Origin: Simonsiella muelleri ATCC 29453
GTDB taxonomy: Bacteria > Pseudomonadota > Gammaproteobacteria > Burkholderiales > Neisseriaceae
Assembly (NCBI RefSeq): GCF_002951835.1
Contig: NZ_CP019448.1
Coordinates: 186,001-250,000 of the forward strand
Direction: 5' to 3'
Length of the DNA: 64,000 nt
The notes under the pieces are model-generated. The model had not been told where the DNA came from. It saw only the letters and a list, made by a program, of their open reading frames with translations, and did no database searches. Shown here in pieces: positions 33,705-41,997 of this stretch (position 1 is its first letter; each line of letters opens with the position of its first letter). The translations under genes and the position numbers were made by a program.

Positions 33705-35234
33705 ATGTCTTTATCTCAACATCAACGCACCTTGTTGTGCGCTGCACCACAATCTCGCGCCGACTACGAATCCGCCATGAAAACCGCCGTAGAAGCGGTA
33801 TCTAATTGGTTAAGTGAAGAAAAAATGTACACGGGTGGCAGTATTCGCCAATTGCGTTCAGAAATTCAATTTGAGCCCACTGCACAAGGTTTAGGGCTGC
33901 CTGAAACTTTATCGCGTTTGAATCATTTGTTTTTAAGCAAAAGCTTGAAAGTGCATCACCCACATTCATTAGCGCATTTACATTGCCCGACTATGGTTGC
34001 CAGCCAAGTGGCAGAAGTGCTGATTAACGCGACCAATCAATCGATGGACTCGTGGGATCAAAGCCCCGTTGGCTCGCTGATGGAAGTACAACTGATTGAT
34101 TGGTTACGCCAAAAAGTAGGTTATGGTAAAGGCACGGCAGGGGTGTTCACGTCTGGCGGTACGCAATCCAATTTGATGGGCGTGCTGTTGGCGCGTGATG
34201 CGTGTGTGGCGAAACATTGGCAAAATGATGATGGTACCGAATGGTCAGTGCAACGCGATGGTTTGCCAGCTGATGCCTTGAAACGTGTGAAAGTGGTGTG
34301 TTCGGAAAACGCGCATTTTTCGGTACAAAAAAACATGGCGATGATGGGCATGGGTTTTCAATCGGTGGTAACTGTGCCATGTGATGAATTGGGACAGATG
34401 GATATTGGTGCGCTGAATCAAAAATTATCTGAATTAAAACAATCTGATAAATTGGTTGCGTGTATTGTGGCAACCGCAGGCACAACCGATGCAGGTGCAA
34501 TTGATGGGCTGCCTGAAATCCGTCAAGCGGCGGATTCTGTTGGTGCATGGGTTCATGTTGATGCGGCTTGGGGGGGCGCGTTGTTGTTGTCGCCAAAATA
34601 CTGCAGTAAGTTACAAGGCATTGAATTAGCGGACAGTATTACTTTAGATTTTCACAAACATTTTTTCCAAAGCATTTCATGCGGTGCGTTTTTATTAAAA
34701 GACGAGCGCAATTTCCGTTTTATGCACTACGAAGCAGAATACTTGAATTCGGCTTACGATGAAGAACACGGCGTACCGAATTTGGTCAGCAAATCTTTGC
34801 AAACCACCAGACGATTTGATGCGTTGAAATTGTGGTTTACTTTGGAGGCGTTGGGCGAGAATTTGTATGCGTCTATGATTGAACATGGCGTTGATTTATC
34901 GCAAGAAGTCGCGCAGTTTATCCGCGAACAAGACGATTTTGAGTTATTGGTTAATCCACAATTTGCATCGGTGTTGTTCCGAGTGCGCCCGAAAGATTAT
35001 CCTATTGAATTTTTAGATAATTTAAATCAAAATGTGGCAGATAGTTTGTTTGCGCAAGGTGAGGCAAATATTGGCGTAACCAAAGTCAATGGCGTGCAAT
35101 CGTTAAAAATGACGCTACTTAGTCCCATCGCTACGCTGGACAATGTACAAAAACTGTTGGCGCAAGTCCGCGCTCAAGCCAATCAAATTGGCGATGCTGT
35201 TAAAAATGGGACATATCAACCTGTGATTGATTAA
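33705..35234 (+). CDS. ddc: L-2,4-diaminobutyrate decarboxylase
   Basis: A 509-residue group II PLP decarboxylase that converts diaminobutyrate to 1,3-diaminopropane. GVFTSGGTQSNLMGVLLARD, ATAGTTDAGAIDGL, WVHVDAAWGGALLL and the PLP lysine in ITLDFHKHFFQSISCGAF are intact. I start at ATG 33705 (MSLSQHQRTLL), which has AGGAATG upstream; the open frame extends left into the repeat element but is not conserved-like. It works in sequence with dat. Confidence 0.93.
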   Translation: MSLSQHQRTLLCAAPQSRADYESAMKTAVEAVSNWLSEEKMYTGGSIRQLRSEIQFEPTAQGLGLPETLSRLNHLFLSKSLKVHHPHSLAHLHCPTMVASQVAEVLINATNQSMDSWDQSPVGSLMEVQLIDWLRQKVGYGKGTAGVFTSGGTQSNLMGVLLARDACVAKHWQNDDGTEWSVQRDGLPADALKRVKVVCSENAHFSVQKNMAMMGMGFQSVVTVPCDELGQMDIGALNQKLSELKQSDKLVACIVATAGTTDAGAIDGLPEIRQAADSVGAWVHVDAAWGGALLLSPKYCSKLQGIELADSITLDFHKHFFQSISCGAFLLKDERNFRFMHYEAEYLNSAYDEEHGVPNLVSKSLQTTRRFDALKLWFTLEALGENLYASMIEHGVDLSQEVAQFIREQDDFELLVNPQFASVLFRVRPKDYPIEFLDNLNQNVADSLFAQGEANIGVTKVNGVQSLKMTLLSPIATLDNVQKLLAQVRAQANQIGDAVKNGTYQPVID

Positions 35235-35238
35235 ACTT

Positions 35239-35280
35239 TGTTTTCAGGCTGTCTGTAGTAAAATAGGCAGCCTGAAAACA
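35239..35280 (+). terminator. 16-bp DUS-pair hairpin after ddc
   Basis: TGTTTTCAGGCTGTCT (35239-35254) pairs with AGGCAGCCTGAAAACA (35265-35280), one G-T wobble, 10-nt loop, directly after the ddc stop. Confidence 0.65.
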
Positions 35281-35283
35281 TAG

Positions 35284-35467
35284 ACAAACAGAAAAGCATA
35301 ATGATGGCAACGCATGTACGCACGCAATTTAACTAATTTCCTAAAAAATCAATTAGTTATTATTAAGATTATCTGCAAATCAAATTATTTGGGGAGAGTA
35401 TCATGCCTGAATGAATTTGGTCTGTGTGTGATGCGATACTATCGCTTTGAATTGTACTCAAATCTAA
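35284..35467. other. Gap without recognised gene
   Basis: An open frame of 73 codons runs from 35314 but enters the MITE and resembles nothing I know. The sequence has an imperfect AACTAATTT/AATTAGTT inverted repeat and GGGGAGAG followed by ATG at 35403 with an early stop (MPE). I see no supportable gene. Confidence 0.4.
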
Positions 35468-35581
35468 GAACCTGTGTTCATAATCTTAATAGCTTGCTTT
35501 TATCGCCACTTTATACGCCTACTGCGTTGGCTTAAACAGCCGCAAAATAAATTTATCAATCTATCTTATGAACACAGTTTC
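35468..35581. mobile_element. MITE-like element, 114 bp, with TAA target duplication
   Basis: The ends GAACCTGTGTTCATAA (35468-35483) and TTATGAACACAGTTTC (35566-35581) are 16-bp inverted repeats with one mismatch, flanked by TAA on both sides (35465-35467 and 35582-35584). The interior shares a tract like ACGCCTACTGCGTTG with the reverse complement of the 11469-11630 element, so they belong to one family. There is no ORF. Confidence 0.72.
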
Positions 35582-35613
35582 TAAGGTTTTGTAAAGGTTG
35601 GAGTCAAAATCTC

Positions 35614-36087
35614 TTATAATTGCATCACACGTGCAAACAAGATTTCATTTTCTAATTCAATATGATTACGCAAATCTTCGGTTAATTCGCGTAAATTCGC
35701 ATACAAACGCTGCCAACTGCCACACGCGTGCGCTGGTGGTGTGAAATTATCAGTTAATTCAGTCAATTGCGTGATGGCTTGTTCATGGTCTTGGTGCTCG
35801 TGCATCATGACTTTGATGGGCATGGCTGCACCACGTCCAACTCCTTGTTTAATCATTGGAAACAGCATACGCTCTTCTTTCATCATATGTCCACGTAATT
35901 CCGAGTCAATGTATTGCACCAACGGCAGAATCTGCGGATTAAACGTCTGCGCATGAACACGCGCCACTTTTTCTGCCAGTGGCAAAATTTCATCTAACTG
36001 GCGGCGGTGAGTTTCATGGTAGCGCGGTAAAATGTGGTCAATAATGGCATCAAATGGCGCGGTTTGCCAAACGGTTAAATCGGTCAT
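35614..36087 (-). CDS. Hemerythrin-domain (YtfE/ScdA-like) di-iron protein
   Basis: A 157-residue alpha-helical protein with the histidine/carboxylate pattern of hemerythrin-like di-iron proteins: HILPRYHETHRRQL (about 18-31), ELRGHMMKEERMLFPMI, MMHEHQDHEQA and LRNHIELENEILFARV. Members such as YtfE/DnrN repair iron-sulfur clusters after nitric oxide or oxidative damage. This one lacks the N-terminal ScdA_N domain of longer relatives. I start at ATG 36087, with AAGGA upstream, rather than 24 codons earlier in non-conserved sequence. Confidence 0.85.
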   Translation of the reverse strand: MTDLTVWQTAPFDAIIDHILPRYHETHRRQLDEILPLAEKVARVHAQTFNPQILPLVQYIDSELRGHMMKEERMLFPMIKQGVGRGAAMPIKVMMHEHQDHEQAITQLTELTDNFTPPAHACGSWQRLYANLRELTEDLRNHIELENEILFARVMQL

Positions 36088-36139
36088 GGTTGGATTCCTT
36101 GTATTGATTTTATTGTGAATAATAGTGCTGTTTGCCGTA

Positions 36140-36154
36140 ATTTGAATTTCAAAT
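36140..36154. promoter_or_regulatory. Palindrome upstream of the hemerythrin gene
   Basis: ATTTGAA-T-TTCAAAT is a perfect 7-1-7 inverted repeat about 53 nt upstream of the start codon, a good position for an operator. I cannot match it to a known NsrR or FNR consensus. Confidence 0.3.
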
Positions 36155-36347
36155 ACCATAATCTTCAGCTTGAATATGAGCCGTATTTTACGCTGATTTC
36201 ATAAAAATTCAAATTATATGAAACTTTCAAATCTACGCCCAATTGAAGACGTTTTATGCTAAAGTTTGGGCTTTATGATTTTCTTTTAATTCAGGCAGCC
36301 TGAAAAGGTTGGTTTTGTGTGATGATGGGGAATGGGTGGTGGTTTAA

Positions 36348-36845
36348 ATGATTGTAGAAAATGTCATTTCTAAAATTAAGAGAACAAGGTCTGTTAATGG
36401 TACGGGATCGGTTTTCGTGGGCGAATGTGATTATGAAGAAGATGGTTCTTATACTTCAACGTGTTGGATATGTATTTTTGGCTTTCCTATTTTGCCTTTG
36501 TATAGCGCACGCATTTTAGATATTACGGGTAATTTCTTTTTAGCCGATTATCAATTTACTAAATTACCACGCATAAAATGGATGCAAGTTTTCAGAACGT
36601 GGGTATATATGCTTTTGTATCCTATTGGCATTTTTATTATGATATTGATGCATGTGATGAGTAGGGGAAGTGATTCTACTGTATTTAGGTTGATGAGTTG
36701 GGTTTGTGTGTTAGGGACACCGATTATGTTATTTGCATTACCAACGTTGTTACGGATTCGGGCGGCTAAAGCGGTTGGTCTTGAGCTAGATACAGGCATC
36801 AGCAAAACTGGATCGTGGATGATTGGGGACTTTTCCTTATGTTAA
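36348..36845 (+). CDS. Hypothetical membrane protein
   Basis: A 165-residue protein I do not recognise. It has a polar N-terminus with SVNGTGSVFVGECDYEEDGSY, a short hydrophobic stretch containing CWICIFGFPILPLY (about 39-52), and two stronger membrane segments (about 86-104 and 117-134). The start ATG has GGTGG upstream. The only neighbours are an unrelated di-iron protein and purA. Base composition and codon use look ordinary. It is likely a real gene because the frame has a plausible membrane topology and ribosome-binding site. Confidence 0.65.
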   Translation: MIVENVISKIKRTRSVNGTGSVFVGECDYEEDGSYTSTCWICIFGFPILPLYSARILDITGNFFLADYQFTKLPRIKWMQVFRTWVYMLLYPIGIFIMILMHVMSRGSDSTVFRLMSWVCVLGTPIMLFALPTLLRIRAAKAVGLELDTGISKTGSWMIGDFSLC

Positions 36846-36990
36846 TCATACTGATTGCTTTGTATTAGATAACCAATTAAATTAATTTGCAAAATGGCGT
36901 AGAATTTTATGGTATAGGTATGGAATCGTTTTCAGGCAGCCTGAAAACTCTTAAGCTCAAAATTTTTAAACCCAAAAAAGGTCAAACAAA

Positions 36991-38289
36991 ATGACAAAAA
37001 ACGTAGTCGTAATCGGCGCACAATGGGGCGACGAAGGCAAAGGTAAAATCGTAGATTGGTTGGCGGAACAAACCACAGGCGTGGTGCGTTTTCAAGGTGG
37101 ACACAATGCAGGACACACGTTGGTTGTGAACGGTAAAAAAACCGTTTTACGCTTGATTCCAAGTGGTATTTTGCATGAAAAATTGGATTGTTTTATTGGT
37201 TCGGGTGTGGTGGTGTCGCCAGAAGCTTTGTTGAGTGAAATTGATGAATTGATTGCGGCTGGTGTGAAAAACGTGGAACAACGCTTGAAAATCGCCGCCA
37301 CTGCGCCTTTGATTTTGCCATATCACATTGCGCTTGACCAAGCCCGTGAAAATTCCAAAGGCGATAAAAAAATCGGTACAACAGGACGTGGCATCGGGCC
37401 TGCGTATGAAGATAAAGTGGCACGCCGTTCGGTTCGTGTGGGCGATTTGGCGAATATGGAATTGGTGGCGGAAAAAGTGCGTGCCAATTTGGATTTGTAT
37501 AATGTTCAGTTGGAACATTTGCACAAAGTTGCGCCAGTTAAATTTGATGATGTGATGGCGAAAATTGAAAGTTTCCACGCTCGTATTTTGCCAATGATTG
37601 CCGATGTTTCGCGCACTTTGTACGAAAAAAATCAAAAAGGCGAACGCCTATTGTTTGAAGGGGCACAAGGGACATTGTTGGATATTGATTATGGTACTTA
37701 TCCTTTTGTTACTTCATCAAATTGTGTAGCAGGTGCGGCTTCGGCTGGTGCGGGTGTGCCACCACAAATGTTGAATTATGTATTGGGGATTGTGAAAGCG
37801 TACACCACACGTGTGGGTTCAGGTCCATTCCCAACCGAATTATTTGATGAAATTGGCACAGGTTTGGCAGAGCGTGGCAATGAATTTGGCTCGGTAACGG
37901 GGCGACCACGCCGTTGCGGTTGGTTTGACGCGGCTGCCTTAAAACGCTCCATTCAAGTAAACGGCATCACAGGAATGTGCATCACCAAATTGGACGTGAT
38001 GGACGGCATCTCAGAAATCAAATTATGCACGGGTTACACGCTGCCAGACGGTTCAACCACCGATATTTTACCTTTTGGCGCGGACGCGGTTGCAGGTTGC
38101 ACGCCTATTTACGAAACGTTGGCAGGTTGGACGGAATCTACGTTTGGCGTGAAATCGTATGATGCATTACCTGAAAATGCGAAAAAATATCTGAAACGCA
38201 TTGAAGAAGTCTGCGGTGCGCCTGTGGCAATCGTTTCAACTGGGCCAGATCGCGAAGAGACGATTTTGATTCAACATCCGTTTGAATAA
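36991..38289 (+). CDS. purA: Adenylosuccinate synthetase
   Basis: A 432-residue enzyme that joins IMP and aspartate using GTP, the first committed step to AMP. VVIGAQWGDEGKGKIVDWL with the catalytic aspartate, FQGGHNAGHT, GTTGRGIGPAYEDKV, LFEGAQGTLLDIDYGTYPFVTSSN and the C-terminal STGPDREETI are all intact, and the length is standard. A DUS lies about 45 nt upstream. It stands alone. Confidence 0.98.
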   Translation: MTKNVVVIGAQWGDEGKGKIVDWLAEQTTGVVRFQGGHNAGHTLVVNGKKTVLRLIPSGILHEKLDCFIGSGVVVSPEALLSEIDELIAAGVKNVEQRLKIAATAPLILPYHIALDQARENSKGDKKIGTTGRGIGPAYEDKVARRSVRVGDLANMELVAEKVRANLDLYNVQLEHLHKVAPVKFDDVMAKIESFHARILPMIADVSRTLYEKNQKGERLLFEGAQGTLLDIDYGTYPFVTSSNCVAGAASAGAGVPPQMLNYVLGIVKAYTTRVGSGPFPTELFDEIGTGLAERGNEFGSVTGRPRRCGWFDAAALKRSIQVNGITGMCITKLDVMDGISEIKLCTGYTLPDGSTTDILPFGADAVAGCTPIYETLAGWTESTFGVKSYDALPENAKKYLKRIEEVCGAPVAIVSTGPDREETILIQHPFE

Positions 38290-38304
38290 TGGGAATAAAA
38301 GTCA

Positions 38305-38490
38305 GCCTGAAACCTTTTTTGCAAAACTATACGCCGTCATTACCGCGTAGGCGGTAATCCATTTTTAATCTTAAATAGATTTTTAATCAATCAAATAAAA
38401 TCAATTATCTAAATTTTGCTATTGGGTTCTCGCATTCGCGGGAATGACGAGATTTAGGTTAATTTTTGGGTTTTGCAAAGGTTTCAGGTT
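38305..38490. repeat. dRS3/NIME-like intergenic repeat
   Basis: Two 20-mers resembling neisserial dRS3 (ATTCCC-N8-GGGAAT) face each other: ATTACCGCGTAGGCGGTAAT (38339-38358) and GTTCTCGCATTCGCGGGAAT (38426-38445). An outer inverted repeat, CCTGAAACCTTT..GCAAAAC at 38306-38326 and GTTTTGCAAAGGTTTCAGG at 38471-38490, bounds the unit. The AT-rich middle contains no gene. Confidence 0.65.
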
Positions 38491-38578
38491 GCCTTTCACG
38501 TAATTTGATGAGAATTAAACCCATTTAACGCTTATTAAAGTTATGATTCTACTTTTAATAACCAAATGGAAATAAATT

Positions 38579-38941
38579 ATGAATTTGTTGAAAAAAACCA
38601 TCTTATTGGCGGGTATGGTAACAGCATTTGCAGCGCAAGCGGCTGGTATGCCAAGCGATATTTTCCAACCACGAGGTGCGCAAGTAACCAAATCGCAAGC
38701 CCAAGGTAATGGTGAATTTGAAGCTGAATTCCGTTTGCGTGGTGGCAATGTTCGTGCATTGGCAAGTCAAGCAATTAAACATGTACAATCAAAAGGTTAT
38801 CGTTTGGTTGAGCGCGATATTCAGCACAATGATGCCGATTTAAAATTCCGTAAAGGCAATCGTGAATTAGACATCAGCATTGAATCAAAAGGTCATGGCA
38901 TCATTGAAATTGATGAAAGTTTGGATATTAATAATGATTAA
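38579..38941 (+). CDS. Small periplasmic protein of unknown function
   Basis: A 120-residue protein with a clear signal peptide (LLKKTILLAGMVTAFAAQAA, cleavage after AQA or QAA near residues 21-22), giving a mature form of about 98 residues. The rest has GEFEAEFRLRGGNVRALASQAIKHVQSKGYRLVERD followed by alternating charged beta-like segments (DADLKFRKGNRELDISIESKG). I do not recognise a family. It is monocistronic, with a DUS-pair hairpin after the stop. Confidence 0.75.
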   Translation: MNLLKKTILLAGMVTAFAAQAAGMPSDIFQPRGAQVTKSQAQGNGEFEAEFRLRGGNVRALASQAIKHVQSKGYRLVERDIQHNDADLKFRKGNRELDISIESKGHGIIEIDESLDINND

Positions 38942-38973
38942 TTAATCATTATTTGGGTGTTTTGAAAAAGTTT

Positions 38974-39007
38974 CAGCCTGAAAATCTAATCAAGAGTTTT
39001 CAGGCTG
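38974..39007. terminator. Hairpin between small periplasmic gene and metG
   Basis: CAGCCTGAAAA (38974-38984) pairs with TTTTCAGGCTG (38997-39007) over 11 bp. It sits between convergent genes and may serve both. Confidence 0.6.
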
Positions 39008-39033
39008 CCTGACTGAATATCAATATTAATCAA

Positions 39034-41085
39034 TTAACCGACTTTATCACCTGGTTTTGCGCTTTCGTGTACGGTTAATAATTTCAAATTGTGGTCTTTA
39101 TCGGCTGCGCTCAAAATCATGCCTTCGGATACGCCAAATTTCGCCATTTTGCGCGGTGCGAAGTTCGCAATCGCAATGACCATTGTGCCATTTAATTCAC
39201 TTGGATTCGGATAGCTGGCGGCAATGCCTGAGAAAATAGTGCGTTGTTCAAAACCAAAATCTAAGTTAAATTTCAATAATTTGGTGCTTCCTTCTACCGC
39301 TTCGCAGTTCAATACTTTCGCCACGCGCATATCGACTTTCATAAAATCGTCAAAGCTGCATTGCTCGGCAACAGGAGCGTAGTCGCTGGTTGGGGTTTGG
39401 GCAGGCGCGGCAGCCTGAATGGATTGTTTGTTGGCTTCAATTAAATCGTTCACTTGTTTTTCCTCGATTCGTTGCATTAAATGGTTGTATGGATTGATTT
39501 TATGGTTTTCAGGCAGCGTGCTAACGGTGTGCGTCCAATCTAATTTTTCCACATTTAAAAATGCGGTGGCTTGTGCGGATAGGTTTGGTAATACAGGAAA
39601 TAAATATGCTGTCAAAATTTTAAATGCGTTAATCAATTCGCTGCACACTTCATGCAAACGAGATTCCATGCCATCTTGTTTGGCTAATTCCCAAGGTTTG
39701 TTCGCGTCCACGTACTCATTCACTAAATCAGCTAACCCCATGATTTCACGTAAGGCTTTGTTGTATTCGCGGCTTTCGTAATCTTGGGCGATGGATTCGG
39801 ATTGTTCGGTTAATTGTTTGATTAACGTGCTTTGCGAAACATCTTTCAGGCTGCCTGAAAATTTTTTGTGAATAAACCCAGCGGCACGAGACGCAATGTT
39901 GATGTATTTGCCAATTAAATCGCTGTTTATACGTGCAATAAAATCATTTAAATTCAAATCGATATCTTCAATTTTGCTGTTTAATTTGGCGGCGATGTAA
40001 TAGCGCAACCATTCGGGATTCAAGCCTAAATCCAAATAGGATTTGGCGGTGATGAATGTGCCGCGTGATTTGGACATTTTTTGTCCGTCCACCGTCAAAA
40101 AGCCGTGCGCGAAAATACCGTTTGGGGCGCGGTGTCCAGAGTATTCCAACATGGCTGTCCAAAATAAAGCGTGGAAATACAAAATATCTTTGCCGATAAA
40201 ATGATACAACTCGGCTTGACTGTCTTTTCCGAAGAAATCATCAAAATTCAAACCATTGCGTTCGCATAAATTTTGAAAACTTGCCATGTAGCCGACTGGC
40301 GCGTCCAACCAAACGTAGAAATATTTGTTGGGTTCATCGGGAATTTCAAAGCCAAAATAAGGCGCATCGCGGCTGATGTCCCAGTCGGCGAGTTCGCCAT
40401 CTTTGAGCCATTCGTTCATTTTGTTTAAGGCTTCAGGCTGCAAATGAGCGCGTCCGTTGGTTTCGCCTGATGTCCACGCTTTCAAATAATCCGCACAATC
40501 ACTTAATTTGAAAAAGAAATGTTCGGTTTCTTTCATAATAGGCGTAGCACCCGAAACAGCTGAATAAGGATTAATCAAATCGGTGGGTGCATAAGTTGTG
40601 CCACAGACTTCGCAGTTATCGCCATATTGGTCTTTGGCGTGGCATTTGGGGCATTCGCCTTTGACGAAACGGTCGGGCAAAAACATTTGTTTTTCTGGAT
40701 CAAACAATTGGTTGATGTTTTTGCTGATGATTTTGTTATTAGCTTTTAAGGCGCGGTAAATCCGTTCAGAATGGCTTTTGTTTTCAGGTGAATGAGTCGA
40801 ATAATAATTGTCGTAAGCAATGCCAAAGCCTGTGAAATCGGCTAGGTGTTCGGTGTGGGTTTTGGCAATCATTTGTTCGGGTGTCATGCCTTGTTTTTGT
40901 GCGGCTAACATGATGGGGGTGCCGTGTGTGTCGTCCGCACAGCAGTAATGGCATTCGTGTCCACGTAATTTTTGGAAACGCACCCAAATATCGGTTTGGA
41001 TATGTTCTACCATGTGTCCCAAATGAATGGCACCGTTGGCGTAGGGCAGGGCGGAGGTAACAAGAATTTTACGTTTTTGTGTCAT
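39034..41085 (-). CDS. metG: Methionyl-tRNA synthetase
   Basis: A 683-residue class I synthetase. LPYANGAIHLGHMVEH carries the HIGH motif, CPKCHAKDQYGDNCEVCG the zinc knuckle, and KMSKSRGTF the KMSKS loop. A C-terminal tRNA-binding (EMAP-like) domain begins near FDDFMKVDMRVAKVLNCE. The length matches dimeric MetRS of Neisseria. A DUS is in frame as FSGSLKDVSQ within the anticodon-binding domain. It is divergent from nothing; the lipoprotein gene upstream is on the same strand. Confidence 0.98.
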   Translation of the reverse strand: MTQKRKILVTSALPYANGAIHLGHMVEHIQTDIWVRFQKLRGHECHYCCADDTHGTPIMLAAQKQGMTPEQMIAKTHTEHLADFTGFGIAYDNYYSTHSPENKSHSERIYRALKANNKIISKNINQLFDPEKQMFLPDRFVKGECPKCHAKDQYGDNCEVCGTTYAPTDLINPYSAVSGATPIMKETEHFFFKLSDCADYLKAWTSGETNGRAHLQPEALNKMNEWLKDGELADWDISRDAPYFGFEIPDEPNKYFYVWLDAPVGYMASFQNLCERNGLNFDDFFGKDSQAELYHFIGKDILYFHALFWTAMLEYSGHRAPNGIFAHGFLTVDGQKMSKSRGTFITAKSYLDLGLNPEWLRYYIAAKLNSKIEDIDLNLNDFIARINSDLIGKYINIASRAAGFIHKKFSGSLKDVSQSTLIKQLTEQSESIAQDYESREYNKALREIMGLADLVNEYVDANKPWELAKQDGMESRLHEVCSELINAFKILTAYLFPVLPNLSAQATAFLNVEKLDWTHTVSTLPENHKINPYNHLMQRIEEKQVNDLIEANKQSIQAAAPAQTPTSDYAPVAEQCSFDDFMKVDMRVAKVLNCEAVEGSTKLLKFNLDFGFEQRTIFSGIAASYPNPSELNGTMVIAIANFAPRKMAKFGVSEGMILSAADKDHNLKLLTVHESAKPGDKVG

Positions 41086-41207
41086 GATTTTTTGCTCTGA
41101 AATAGGGAGAGTGTAAAACGTTGAATTATGCCATAAGCCGATTAAAATTGCTTTTCAGGCTGCCTGAAACTTTATGTTCTGGATTTTGGCTTGTGGGTAC
41201 AAGTTTG

Positions 41208-41224
41208 TATGGTCGTTTAAAATC
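41208..41224. repeat. Solitary Correia-like repeat arm
   Basis: TATGGTCGTTTAAAATC matches the arm seen at 6572-6586 and 33571-33667 with one difference. No partner arm is nearby. The arm reaches the stop codon of the lipoprotein gene. Confidence 0.4.
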
Positions 41225-41909
41225 AATCAAAAATTTCCGCAATAGCCTGTAATGGCAATGTAATCACGTCAAACGCAATGGCAAATGGAAACAATACAAT
41301 TTTTTTCCCCACATCATGACTATGATGTTCTGTTTTTTCTGTTTGTGTATAAATTTCAATTGGATAAGATTTACTCAATGGACGCAGGCTGTCTAAATTT
41401 CTGGCGACTGGATAAATCAAACCTTGTAAAGGAATTTCAAAACAAAAACTTTGTACATTCATTCGTTTATCGCTTTCGCTGGTGCATTCTTGTACGCCGT
41501 TTTGTAGGAAAAATTGAATATCATTTTTGCCGACATCGCTAGCTAACCTGCTGTAACGTAAATCTAATTTTCCTGAAAATTTACCGTCATTTTTTTCCGA
41601 GTAAAAAGACAAATTATTGGTAATGCGAATGTAGCGCGGGTCTAATTGTCCGATTAAAGTGGTGAATTTGCCGCCGCCTTGTGTCAAGACGTAGCTTTGT
41701 TGATTGCCGACAATGACAATAGCATCGCTGGGTAAGTTATTGATAATTTGAGCAGGTTTGCCAAAAGCACGTACGCTGTCTTGTATCAAAGTTTGGCGTT
41801 CGGTGATGGTGTGGGTGCTGCGATTATTTTCCAGTAGTTGTGATGTGGCACACGCATTTAGCAGATTGATTGCCAAAAAAAGACTGGCAAATTTGATGGC
41901 TAATTTCAT
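41223..41909 (-). CDS. Lipoprotein of unknown function
   Basis: A 228-residue protein with a lipoprotein signal (lipobox LNAC, cysteine at residue 20). The mature part has SVRAFGKPAQIINNLPSDAIVIVGNQQSYVL, then beta-rich sequence and a hydrophobic C-terminal tail IVLFPFAIAFDVITLPLQAIAEIF. This tail pattern recalls small lipoproteins with a YceK-like ending, but I cannot name the family. It is probably in the periplasm attached to a membrane. The gene is alone, between metG and waaA, and its 3' end coincides with a solitary repeat arm. Confidence 0.72.
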   Translation of the reverse strand: MKLAIKFASLFLAINLLNACATSQLLENNRSTHTITERQTLIQDSVRAFGKPAQIINNLPSDAIVIVGNQQSYVLTQGGGKFTTLIGQLDPRYIRITNNLSFYSEKNDGKFSGKLDLRYSRLASDVGKNDIQFFLQNGVQECTSESDKRMNVQSFCFEIPLQGLIYPVARNLDSLRPLSKSYPIEIYTQTEKTEHHSHDVGKKIVLFPFAIAFDVITLPLQAIAEIFD

Positions 41910-41997
41910 CGAGATTTCCTTGTGATAAGATGATTGGTTTCAGGCTGCCTTTTCTTTTGAAAGATGCCTGAATAATCATTCTACTTGGAAAATTCGT

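Noticed and set aside
35314..35535. 73-codon open frame before the hemerythrin gene
   Set aside because: It runs into the MITE, has no recognisable similarity and no good ribosome-binding site.
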